A stretch of 32,906 bases of DNA from positions 1-32,906 of the forward strand of contig JAGVAW010000094.1 in the NCBI GenBank assembly GCA_020060085.1. The letters run 5' to 3'. Within the stretch, counting starts at the first letter, position 1. Every line of letters starts with the position of its first letter. The position numbers and the translations under genes were made by a program. The DNA is from Desulfobacterales bacterium (GTDB lineage Bacteria > Desulfobacterota > Desulfobacteria > Desulfobacterales > Desulfatibacillaceae). The notes under the pieces were generated by a model. That model was not told the DNA's origin. It did not search any database and saw nothing but the letters and a program-made list of their open reading frames with translations. Positions 8,901 through 15,730 of this stretch are shown here, piece by piece.

Positions 8901-9140
8901 CTGTATGTATTCCCCGCCGCCAAATTCCTCCAAAAAGGCTTCATAAACTGCAACAGACTCCAGGTCAGGCACCACAACTTCATAGGAGGTTGCATTAACG
9001 GTTAGGCTTGGAAGGCGGACCGCCATAATGACGGTGAAGCATAGGATTAAGGCAATGGTCAGCCAGGGCCGGGCAACAATGCGCTCCAGCCAGAAACGGT
9101 AATCAGATATGCCAAAGTTTTTTGGGGCGGTATTGGTCAA
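5964..9140 (-). CDS. RND/MMPL transporter fused to cNMP-binding-like and degenerate GGDEF domains
   Basis: With the TTG start chosen here the protein has 1058 residues. Residues 1 to about 765 form an RND-superfamily transporter of the MMPL/HAE3 type: a first TM helix (WLTIALILCFTVIMAV), a large periplasmic loop, a TM block, and a second repeat with AIGLALDDAIHYMVRY in the position of TM10, whose acidic pair suits proton relay. The matching first-half segment (VGTAYCLHVVSEY) lacks acids. Residues about 767-900 look like a cyclic-nucleotide-binding fold (MEPGQMLFPDDDHDQYLFAVISGEV), without an obvious phosphate-binding Arg. Residues 911-1058 resemble GGDEF (RDDVTGVLSPLTF..GFSAGDRIL), but the signature reads TSRCF, so catalysis is not expected. 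GGAGG lies 12 bases before TTG 9140; an upstream TTG at 9215 would add 25 residues but has no SD. It lies downstream of the DctP gene. Confidence 0.88.
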   Translation of the reverse strand: MTNTAPKNFGISDYRFWLERIVARPWLTIALILCFTVIMAVRLPSLTVNATSYEVVVPDLESVAVYEAFLEEFGGGEYIQIIAKGKNVFDPEIFSQLEVMAQKLSQVPGVSKVISLPGIKQDMDLLDEWSLAQFEEIVTPVTLFHRNVFSSDKKSTAFTMLLDDIRQEEAIVAAVEWILKNHSGDLEVYQIGMPLVSQALLNSIKRDFSLLPPITFAVMVLTLIFLFGSIRLVIAPVSCVLVTLIWTFGVMAWTDTPVSAMTLVVPIFLMTVGTAYCLHVVSEYVHLARTATDSKEAAAFTLRHMRLPTALAVGTTLVGLSALVFNSNQTILDFAIPACVGMLSFMLLLFTLFPAILALMPLMHPKNAPRSGDILDRLLKFVVRVNLNHQKALFTVAAILTILGLWGISQLRIDADTTRYFRESEPVTQHFHDVYQDMAGAFPVNVVVGGPTADYFSDPDNIAKLLELQDYLESIPGIDKTLSFANYVQLIYYSINNYIPTFYALPQDPAELGNILNLYKMFLGPDMSRRFMNEDRSKAAILMMMHISSGYEWLETEAQILEWSRQFYGDTATVQMASMGTIVAHSNRVITKNLLESMSVVLVLVLLMMLALFVSVKAGFVTLIPNCFPLIVVFGVMGWADIELSMNTVMIASIAIGLALDDAIHYMVRYNREFRKDLDRRRALADSVRTVGRPIVLTSITLVLGFFILTFSTFTPTATFGALMMLTMTMALIGDIFLLPALMTHVELVTAWDLLNVRIGRDQARRIPLFNGMGRMQIRALLAAGSLHRMEPGQMLFPDDDHDQYLFAVISGEVAQYRHSDIERPEHDRVRVATLRAGDVIGGLGSGCQISEGCIYMASTTADLLAISPRSIKRLQWLYPPTAYRFVNNLMSILTQRLVKATQNLAENGFRDDVTGVLSPLTFVQALENEVARCVRHQGKLTLALVEATNLDSINQKHGFSAGDRILAQMTVMLQNNLRRYDTACRLTSRCFALLLVESDAKEALILRRRCESLFERMNQDDMEVDIRIGFAVFDSLYPVSAQELMEKARQDMESEPT

Positions 9141-9288
9141 TGCCTTATCAGTCCTCCAAACAACTGTCCATGCTTTTTGCCTGGCGCAAAAAACCGTTAC
9201 CCAAAAGGGCTTCAAACAGATCTATATATTCTTAAAATGCAATAAGGGGGCTGGTTTGCAGCTCCCCCAAAAGCGCTGCAAGCCAGAT

Positions 9289-10362
9289 TCAAGGCCGGGC
9301 TGATGCCCGGTATTCTTCAAGAAGCTCCAGCACCTTATCAAGAAGGTCTTTTGGATACAGCCTTCCGGAAAGCTGATCCCAAAGGGGCCGGGTCAACTGG
9401 CGCATCATATCCAGCTCATTCTTTTCCAGGGCTGTTTCCTGGATGCCGTATTTTTGCAGCGCAATCATAAAGCGCCGGTTTTCCCTTCGCATGGCATCTG
9501 CAAAGTCCCTTTCCATGCTATCCTTGATCTGGAAATACTCGCCCTTGTACTTTTCCGGCAGTTTTTGCCAGTCTTCCGAATTTACGACAACAACCGCGGG
9601 CGAATAGCGCAGATGAACCGCATTCACGAACTTGAAGCGCATGAACATCTGGGTTCCCACCACCATGATTACCGGCCCTATCATGGAGTCAGCCAGATTC
9701 TGCTCAATGGTTGCGCCCATCTGGACGCTGCGCACAGGCAGAGGCTTTGCCCCCAGAGCCTTGAAGGTCTCCTCCTCAATGGCTCCATGCCATGTCATGA
9801 AGCGGGCCTTGCGGAAGTGCTCCAGCTTGGTCATGGGATAGGTGGCGGAATAAACCTGATCAAAGCCCTGATCTATCCATGCAAAAAGAAAAACATGGCT
9901 TTTGGCCATGTATTGCTGAAAAGCATCCCGCAGACGGGACTTTACAAAATCCACCTCTTCATAGCTGTTAAAAAGAAAGGGCAGTTCAAGGATGGCCATT
10001 TCAGGGCACAGCAGGGTGGCTCCAAAACCCGTGAGGCCTGCGCCATTAAGGTGCCCGAAGCGCATCTTGCGGATGATGTCAGTATCATCGCCCATTATGC
10101 CGCCCCAGAAAACCTTTACGGATATTTTGCCATCGCTCACTCTGTCCACAATCGGCAGGACAAGGTGCTCCAACTGTCTGGCATAACCTGCGCCCTTGGG
10201 TACCACGGTGGCAAACTGCCACTCAAGCTTTTCGGAGGAAGTGTCCGGCGTGGCTCTTGCTTCCTGCTCCGCACCCAGGGCAGGGCAGGCAAGCAAAAGA
10301 AGGAGCGCACAGGCTGTGGCAGCCAAAAAGTGCGCCCTGGAAAAAGGCTGAAAAAAGGTCAT
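9289..10362 (-). CDS. TRAP-type solute-binding protein, DctP family
   Basis: The 357-residue protein has a signal peptide (about 1-30, FLAATACALLLLLACPALGAE) and a mature part that reads as DctP: WQFATVVPKGAGYARQLEHLV, a segment ending KISVKVFWGGIMGDDTDIIRKMRFG, and the FRKARFMTWHGAIEEETFKALGAKPLPV motif region, where TRAP binding proteins carry the ligand-binding Arg. These proteins normally deliver organic acids to DctQ/DctM permeases. No dctQ or dctM gene is present. Instead, the next gene on the same strand is the RND fusion transporter. The ligand is unknown. An alanine-rich Thr/Ser linker (ATPDTSSEK) follows the signal sequence. The start ATG has only a weak purine-rich upstream sequence. 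Confidence 0.87.
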   Translation of the reverse strand: MTFFQPFSRAHFLAATACALLLLLACPALGAEQEARATPDTSSEKLEWQFATVVPKGAGYARQLEHLVLPIVDRVSDGKISVKVFWGGIMGDDTDIIRKMRFGHLNGAGLTGFGATLLCPEMAILELPFLFNSYEEVDFVKSRLRDAFQQYMAKSHVFLFAWIDQGFDQVYSATYPMTKLEHFRKARFMTWHGAIEEETFKALGAKPLPVRSVQMGATIEQNLADSMIGPVIMVVGTQMFMRFKFVNAVHLRYSPAVVVVNSEDWQKLPEKYKGEYFQIKDSMERDFADAMRRENRRFMIALQKYGIQETALEKNELDMMRQLTRPLWDQLSGRLYPKDLLDKVLELLEEYRASARP

Positions 10363-10778
10363 GGATTTTCTTTCCCTGGCAGGCGGCAGATTGCCAGCCA
10401 GTTTTTTGATTATGCTTCAAGGGCAAGCCTGGCAGCAAGGTGTTTGTCCGCATCTGGCCGGGGCTTTGCCAACTGCATTTTCGGCATGGCTGTCTTTAAA
10501 TTTTGTTAAAGCTGCATTTTACAGTATGTACCAAAAATGCGGCAAAAGACAAGACTCAACAACCTTTCAGCAGCATATATTTTATCACAGAACTCCAAAC
10601 AGCGGCAAGAAAAGCCTCAATGGGGATTGTAATTATAAGGCGCATAACGGTTTTTTGTCAGCGTTGACATTCAAGCAATCTCTTTGTTAAAGTTCAAAAT
10701 AAGGGCATCCATTACTTTTGATCATTATTTTATGGAAATTGTCCGGTTTCCGGGGGATTTTCTTTTAGGGGGCGTTTA
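10363..10778. other. divergent intergenic region between DctP and the coiled-coil gene
   Basis: These 416 bases contain no convincing gene. Near the DctP start is an imperfect inverted repeat (CTGGCAGGC 10376-10384 with GCCAGCCAG 10393-10401, one mismatch) that would fold in the DctP 5' leader. A TTGACA at 10664-10669 is a possible -35 for the plus-strand gene, but the element 17 bases downstream (TTAAAG) is a poor -10. The rest is AT-rich with no recognisable element. Confidence 0.4.
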
Positions 10779-12074
10779 ATGAGAACGCAACTTTTCTGCG
10801 GCGTTTTGGCCATGTTTGCAGCGCTTTTCTTTTGCTTTGGCCCGGTCTCTGCCTGGGCTGCCAACAGCTCTATCAACAGCGCCGTGCTTTTAAGCGCCCT
10901 TGGGCCTGAAGAAGGGGCCGGGCATCCTTCTGCATCCCCTTCCGGCCAGGTAAGCACGCAAGAGCTTGACAGCCTGATTCAGGATGCAAGGGAGCAGCGT
11001 CAGGCTTCACTTGATCTTGCCAGCAAGGTGCAGGAGCAGGCGGAGAAAACCGTAGCTGCCCAAAAAGCCATAGAGGAAGCAGAGATGGAAGCCAGGCGCG
11101 CGGAGCTTGACGCCCAGGCCTATGTTGCCAGGGCGATTGAGCTTGAAAGAGAAGTCGCTGCCAGGCCGGATAACCAAAGGCTGGCCGATGAGTTTGCCCG
11201 TTTTCGGGATGTTGCTGCCCAGGCCCAGGCCCGTGCCAGCGAAGTTGCCGCTATGGTGCGTCAGGCGCAGATTGAGTATGAATTGCAGCAACAGGCTGAA
11301 GAAAGCTTAAGAAGGAATCTGGCAATCCAGAGGGAAATAGAAGTCGCTGCCCGCAAGAATCTGGCCGATTTTCTTGAGCGCGCCAGGGCTGCCGGGCTTG
11401 AGATGCCTGCCAGTATGGAGAGGGATGGGGCGGCCCTTGTGGGCCTGACCGGCGAAAGCGCCAACAGCCGCGCAGCTTTTCTGGCGCATCGTGATAAAAT
11501 CCGCAATTTTAACAACCTTGTTGGCCAAATGAAGGATGCCAGCCTAAAGGACGGGGATCTGGACAATGTAATGGGCCGTATGGGCAATGAGATAGTGGGC
11601 CTGGATCTGGAGAAAGCCATTGCCGAGCGCAAGGCCATTGAGCGGTCCACGGCATTTTTGCTGGATGGATTAAGGGCCGGCATTCCCCAAGAAGACGAAT
11701 CTCCCCTTCTCTATCTGGCAGACTACCAGGGCCCCGCGGCCATGGATTTCTGGACCACATATAATTCGGCCCAAAATATGGTGATGGTTAAAGGAAAATA
11801 TTATGTTGTTGCATCCCTGGACACCAAACCTCCCGTGGACTGGGAGTCGGATTTTTTTAGCTTCAGCTCGCCCCGCAGGTATTGGGTTGACCCCAAGGAG
11901 TACGACCCGGCCACAGGGGACACGCGGCCTGTGGGCTATTACCGGGATGATGGGGGATATGCCCTTGCAGGCCTTATAATCATAAGGCCAATGGTTTTTG
12001 AGAAAAGGGTCTCTTACCTCCACTACAATGACAACTGCATCAAACATGGCATGGTATGCGCCTATTGTGATTGA
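10779..12074 (+). CDS. secreted coiled-coil protein of unknown function
   Basis: I do not recognise a family. The 431-residue product has a signal peptide (about 1-28, ending SAWAAN), then a long Ala/Glu/Arg/Gln-rich region (about 58-205) with heptad-like periodicity that should form a coiled coil (EEAEMEARRAELDAQAYVARAIELERE). The C-terminal 130 residues are rich in aromatic residues and probably globular (DFWTTYNSAQNMVMVKGKYYVV, RRYWVDPKEYDPATGD). The last 12 residues carry three cysteines in C-x6-C-x2-C spacing (420, 427, 430), directly before the stop; no other Cys is present in the mature part. A periplasmic structural or scaffold role is possible but unproven. It is convergent with the helicase gene, 51 bases away. 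Confidence 0.75.
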   Translation: MRTQLFCGVLAMFAALFFCFGPVSAWAANSSINSAVLLSALGPEEGAGHPSASPSGQVSTQELDSLIQDAREQRQASLDLASKVQEQAEKTVAAQKAIEEAEMEARRAELDAQAYVARAIELEREVAARPDNQRLADEFARFRDVAAQAQARASEVAAMVRQAQIEYELQQQAEESLRRNLAIQREIEVAARKNLADFLERARAAGLEMPASMERDGAALVGLTGESANSRAAFLAHRDKIRNFNNLVGQMKDASLKDGDLDNVMGRMGNEIVGLDLEKAIAERKAIERSTAFLLDGLRAGIPQEDESPLLYLADYQGPAAMDFWTTYNSAQNMVMVKGKYYVVASLDTKPPVDWESDFFSFSSPRRYWVDPKEYDPATGDTRPVGYYRDDGGYALAGLIIIRPMVFEKRVSYLHYNDNCIKHGMVCAYCD

Positions 12075-12125
12075 AGAGGCTGAAAAGGCCGGGGGGAAAT
12101 TTTGGTTTTGGAGGAGTTCCTTATT

Positions 12126-13499
12126 TTAAGGGGTGACCCCCAGGCTGGCATAAACCTTTTGCCTTGACGCAAAGGATGAGGCAAGAACCCCAGGCTCATC
12201 CACATAATCATAAATCCAGGCTGTTTCCTTGCCCGGAGCAGTACGGATAACCCTGCCCACCACCTGAAGCACCCTTCCTGAAAACCGCACAGGCGTTGCC
12301 AGAAAAAGCCCGGCAAGAGCAGAGCAGTCAAACCCCTCGCCAATGAGCTGAAGAGTTGCCACAAGCACGCCCAGGTCTCCGGCCCTGGCTTCCTCCACCA
12401 CGGTTTTGCGCTGAACAGCGCTGCAATCGCCGGTGAGCAGGGCAACCCTTTGGTCCATTGCTTCCACCAGACCGGCAAGGGTGCGGCAATGCTCCTTGCG
12501 GTCTGAAACCACAAGGGCCGTGCGGCCCGTTTTCTGGCGGAAAAGGGCTGCATCTTTAGCAATCATGCTGTTTCTTTGCCCGTCTTCAACAAGGGCGCAG
12601 ACAAGGGCCTGGTAGTCATCCTGATATGGGTAGTCAAACCCGGTTTTGCGCACCACAAGCCTAGCTCCGGTTATAACCCCCTGTCTGCGGACAATTTGCC
12701 TGGCGCAGCGGCCCACGGAATCGCCCATGTAAAGATGGATAAGCTCTGTGAGGCCATCCCGGCGGAAAGGCGTGGCGGAAAGCCCCAGCATATAGCGGCT
12801 GTTAAAGGCCTTAACCGCGTGGGTGAAGGTTTTTGCAGGAACCCGGTGGCATTCGTCCACCACAAGAAAGCCGGTATTGGCGGCCACATCTTTGGCGCAC
12901 TGATAAAGGGTGTTCACCAGACAAAGGGTAAGGGGTCGCCCCAGCTCACGACAGCCGTCCCCCACAAGGCCTATGCTGCTCCGGTCAAGGCCCAGAAAAT
13001 GCTGTGCCCTGTCCAGCCACTGTTGCAAAAGCTCGCGGGTGTGGACAATCACACAAGCTGGCTGCCTTCTTTGTGCAATGCAATAAAGGGCAATTACCGT
13101 CTTGCCCGCTCCGGTGGGAAGCTCAACAACGGCAAATCGCTTGCCAAGTATTTTGCCGGCTGCATCCTGCTGGAAGTCGAAAAGTTCTGCCTTGAAATCA
13201 AAGGCAACAGGTGGCAGTTGCCGGGTCATATCCTGTACAACAAAGTTGACCCCATGCTCTTTGAGCAGGCACAAAAGACTTCCTGCAAAGCCTCTAGGCA
13301 TCCACATAAAAGGTTCCCGGCGCACAAAAAAGGAAAGCCGCTTTGGAGTGTCGCGGCACCATCGCCCGTATTTGCGCTTTTCCATCCAGGCTGGGTTGGG
13401 CATGGAAAGACGGCGCACCAGGTCCACGCGAAGGGCAGAAGAAATCTCCCCATTCATGCGGATTTTGGAATCCACCAGTATTTCAAGGGGTTTTTCCAA
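12126..13499 (-). CDS. XPB-like superfamily 2 helicase
   Basis: The 457-residue protein has SF2 helicase motifs in order: Q-type FDFQQDAAGKIL, Walker A ELPTGAGKT (126-134), Ia VIVHTRELLQQW, DECH box VVDECH (213-218), motif III GLSATPFRRDG (239-249), and in the second RecA domain motif V TLQLIGEGFDCS and motif VI QVVGRVIRT. SATPFRRDG and the overall plan resemble XPB/Ssl2-like and ResIII helicases, which unwind DNA using ATP in repair or restriction contexts. The 100-residue N-terminal region is basic and has no recognised domain. No nuclease or methylase gene lies beside it. The predicted start is TTG with a weak SD; there is no nearby better start in frame. Confidence 0.85.
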   Translation of the reverse strand: MEKPLEILVDSKIRMNGEISSALRVDLVRRLSMPNPAWMEKRKYGRWCRDTPKRLSFFVRREPFMWMPRGFAGSLLCLLKEHGVNFVVQDMTRQLPPVAFDFKAELFDFQQDAAGKILGKRFAVVELPTGAGKTVIALYCIAQRRQPACVIVHTRELLQQWLDRAQHFLGLDRSSIGLVGDGCRELGRPLTLCLVNTLYQCAKDVAANTGFLVVDECHRVPAKTFTHAVKAFNSRYMLGLSATPFRRDGLTELIHLYMGDSVGRCARQIVRRQGVITGARLVVRKTGFDYPYQDDYQALVCALVEDGQRNSMIAKDAALFRQKTGRTALVVSDRKEHCRTLAGLVEAMDQRVALLTGDCSAVQRKTVVEEARAGDLGVLVATLQLIGEGFDCSALAGLFLATPVRFSGRVLQVVGRVIRTAPGKETAWIYDYVDEPGVLASSFASRQKVYASLGVTP

Positions 13500-13613
13500 G
13501 CAGGTAAAGCCTTATGCCTAATTTTGGGGCAAGTGCCTCCAATAACAGGCTTATTTCAATGCGCACATGGCAACTTTTATTCATCAAAACAGGGCTGCCA
13601 AACAGGACTGCTA

Positions 13614-13645
13614 TTGACTTGCCGGACTTTTGTGCACAATATATA
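13614..13645 (+). promoter_or_regulatory. candidate promoter with embedded palindrome
   Basis: TTGACT (13614-13619) is followed by AT-rich CAATATATATAG, in which several -10 registers are possible at 17 to 20 bases. The perfect palindrome TTGTGCACAA (13630-13639) lies between the elements and could be an operator for the downstream chalcone-isomerase-like gene. Confidence 0.35.
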
Positions 13646-13734
13646 TAGAGGCGCTGGCATGTCAATGCAGCGAATGACTAGTTCGTTTGACTATCTAACA
13701 GTTGTTGCGCAAAGAGGCGCCAAGAGGTGAAAAA

Positions 13735-14313
13735 ATGACCGTGAAAAAAATGCTTGTTCTGGCCTGCTGTCTTCTTCTGTTTTCCACTCCGGTATCCGCC
13801 CGCAGCCTTGGCGGAGTGGAGCTTCCCGAAATCATTGATGCAGAAGGGGTGACCCTGAATCTCAATGGCGCGGATGTAAGGAAAAAGTTCAAGTTTGTCA
13901 GCGTTTATGCTGGCGGGTTGTATCTGGCCCAAAAAGCCTCGGATGCAGCGGCAGTCATCAATGCAGATGAGCCCATGGCCATTGCAATGGCATGGATAAG
14001 GGGCAATACGCCCAATGCGGATGTTGCCGAGGCCTGGAAAGAAGGCTTTGGAAGGGCCACGGGCGGGGATCTGGCATCCATCAATGACGAGTTTAGTCGC
14101 TTTTTGGCCTTTTTCCCTGAAAAGTACGAAAAAAATGACCTCTTTGTTTTTGCTTACACACCGGAGCGGGGCACGGCCCTCATCTATAACGGTGTGGAAA
14201 AGGATGTTATTGAGGGCTTGGAGTTCAAGAAGGCCCTTTTCGGCAACTGGCTTGGGGAAAATCCGGGCGACAGCAGCCTGGAAAACCTCAAAAAAAGTAT
14301 GCTTGGCAACTGA
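13735..14313 (+). CDS. chalcone isomerase-like secreted protein
   Basis: The start is the ATG preceded by AGAGGTG, 33 bases into the ORF-track entry, giving 192 residues. A signal peptide (MTVKKMLVLACCLLLFSTPVSARS) is followed by a sequence typical of the bacterial chalcone-isomerase-like family: VELPEIIDAEGVTLNLNGADVRKKFKFVSVYAGGLYLAQKASDA, and later FAYTPERGTALIYNGV and FKKALFGNWLGENP. Bacterial members share the CHI fold but are not expected to make flavonoids; a role in binding fatty acids or other lipids in the periplasm is plausible. It is a single-gene unit with a candidate promoter upstream and a strong terminator after it. Confidence 0.87.
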   Translation: MTVKKMLVLACCLLLFSTPVSARSLGGVELPEIIDAEGVTLNLNGADVRKKFKFVSVYAGGLYLAQKASDAAAVINADEPMAIAMAWIRGNTPNADVAEAWKEGFGRATGGDLASINDEFSRFLAFFPEKYEKNDLFVFAYTPERGTALIYNGVEKDVIEGLEFKKALFGNWLGENPGDSSLENLKKSMLGN

Positions 14314-14342
14314 CGCCAACTGAAAGCTCAAAGATTTTACCG

Positions 14343-14379
14343 GGGGGAGGCGCTCTTTTTAGGGTACCTCCCCCTTTTT
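14343..14379 (+). terminator. intrinsic terminator after the chalcone isomerase-like gene
   Basis: GGGGGAGG (14343-14350) pairs with CCTCCCCC (14367-14374) and is followed directly by TTTTT. The position 30 bases after the stop codon fits. Confidence 0.8.
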
Positions 14380-14690
14380 GTTTGGCACAGCCCGAACCCG
14401 CCATAAAAAATATGGATAAGGGTTCAGGGCAAGGCCGGGAATCGGCCAAAAGCGCAACAAACCGGCCCGTGCGTTTTTGGCAAGGCCTAACATTGCCGGG
14501 CTTGTGGCGGCAGGCATTTCCGGCTTTGGGCATTCCTTGATTTTGCTCCTTTAACTTCCCTGTTAGCCCCCTGTTGTGCTCCTTGACATCCGAGCTGTCA
14601 CACTGTTAAGTTTTTATGGGGATAAAATTATAATTTTATGAAAAAACAACTTTCCACCATACAACCGCGCGTCTGCGTCATGAGCATTCC
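14380..14690. other. intergenic region upstream of the HD-domain gene
   Basis: No gene is seen in these 311 bases. A TTGACA at 14583-14588 is a possible -35; the element 17 bases further (TTAAGT) is a weak -10, and an AT-rich run (GATAAAATTATAATTTTATG) follows. The remainder shows no recognisable element. Confidence 0.35.
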
Positions 14691-15644
14691 ATGAACAAAA
14701 ATTCCCAATTGCCGGGTCAATTCCAGGCGAACCAAGTCAAACTGGCGGATTTGGTTCCCATGCACGACCCGGAGGCAGTTCACAGGGAAGTCAGCCACAT
14801 AGCGCGGCTTATTTTCAAAGATCTGGATCTGACACTTGTTAACACTATTTTCAATGATATTTACGCGTTGTTTGAAGGGCATTACCCAAGCTTCCGCTGC
14901 TGCAACACACAGTTTCACGATTTCCAGCACACAACCGACTGCTACCTTGCAATGGCCCGGCTTATGCATGGGGCTGTTGTGCAGGGGGTGCGGTTCACCC
15001 GGCGCGAGGTGGTGCTGGGCCTGGTCACGGCCCTCATGCACGATACGGGCTATATTCAGGAGGACAATGACAGCCCGGAGCAGACTGGAGGGGCATACAC
15101 CCTTGTCCATGTTAGCCGAAGCATTGACTTTATGGATCGCTACTTTGCAAAAAAGGGCCTTGCCTTTGAAGATTTTGAGCTTTGCCGCCGCTGCGTGAAA
15201 TGCACGGGCCTGGATGTGACCATAAATGGCATAAAGTTCGAATCAAAGGAGCATGCCCTGCTGGGAAGGATGCTTGCCACAGCGGATCTTTTGGGCCAGA
15301 TTGCGGCCAGGACCTACCTAGAAAAACTGACCTTCCTTTACCGGGAGTTTGAGGAGGCCGGGGTCAGCGGATTTAAGAACGAGCTTGATCTGATGAACAA
15401 GACAGGGGCTTTTTACGCTGCCACCAAAAAGCGCCTGACAACCGAGCTTGAGGGCGTCTGCCAGTATTCCCGCAGCCATTTTGTTGCCCGCTGGGGAGTG
15501 GATGCCGACCTTTATGTCCAGGCCATGGACAGAAACATAGGTTATCTTGATTTTATTTTGAAAAACCACGAAAAGGAATATCGCTCCTTCCTCCGGCGCG
15601 GAGGAATCTTTGGGCAGGCCCAAAAAGAGTGCAGCCATAAATAG
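14691..15644 (+). CDS. HD-domain metal-dependent phosphohydrolase-like protein
   Basis: The 317-residue protein carries an HD-type pattern: QFHDFQHTTDCYLAMARL (His76, Asp77, His80), the HD pair in ALMHDTGYI (His117-Asp118), and a later Asp in ATADLLGQIA (Asp199). These match the metal ligands of PDEase-type HD domains that hydrolyse nucleotide phosphates. The substrate is not evident; an HD-GYP triad is absent, so it should not be called a c-di-GMP phosphodiesterase. A CxxCxxC cluster (CRRCVKC, 165-171) sits between the HD core and the last Asp and may bind metal. No signal peptide or TM segment is seen. The start ATG lacks a clear SD. The gene is directly upstream of a PAS-GGDEF gene on the same strand. 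Confidence 0.8.
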   Translation: MNKNSQLPGQFQANQVKLADLVPMHDPEAVHREVSHIARLIFKDLDLTLVNTIFNDIYALFEGHYPSFRCCNTQFHDFQHTTDCYLAMARLMHGAVVQGVRFTRREVVLGLVTALMHDTGYIQEDNDSPEQTGGAYTLVHVSRSIDFMDRYFAKKGLAFEDFELCRRCVKCTGLDVTINGIKFESKEHALLGRMLATADLLGQIAARTYLEKLTFLYREFEEAGVSGFKNELDLMNKTGAFYAATKKRLTTELEGVCQYSRSHFVARWGVDADLYVQAMDRNIGYLDFILKNHEKEYRSFLRRGGIFGQAQKECSHK

Positions 15645-15730
15645 ACTTGCTCAAAAATTGCGCAAAAGTGGTGCTGCAACCACCCCCTTGCAGCAGACTC
15701 CTTGCAGGTAAGGCCATAAGGACATACATC

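Noticed and set aside
9454-10509. 351-codon plus-strand ORF opposite the DctP gene
   Set aside because: Shadow frame of a clear DctP gene with signal peptide; no SD and low-complexity, unlike a real protein.
12576-13730. 384-codon plus-strand ORF opposite the helicase
   Set aside because: Antisense of conserved helicase motifs; no domain and no SD.
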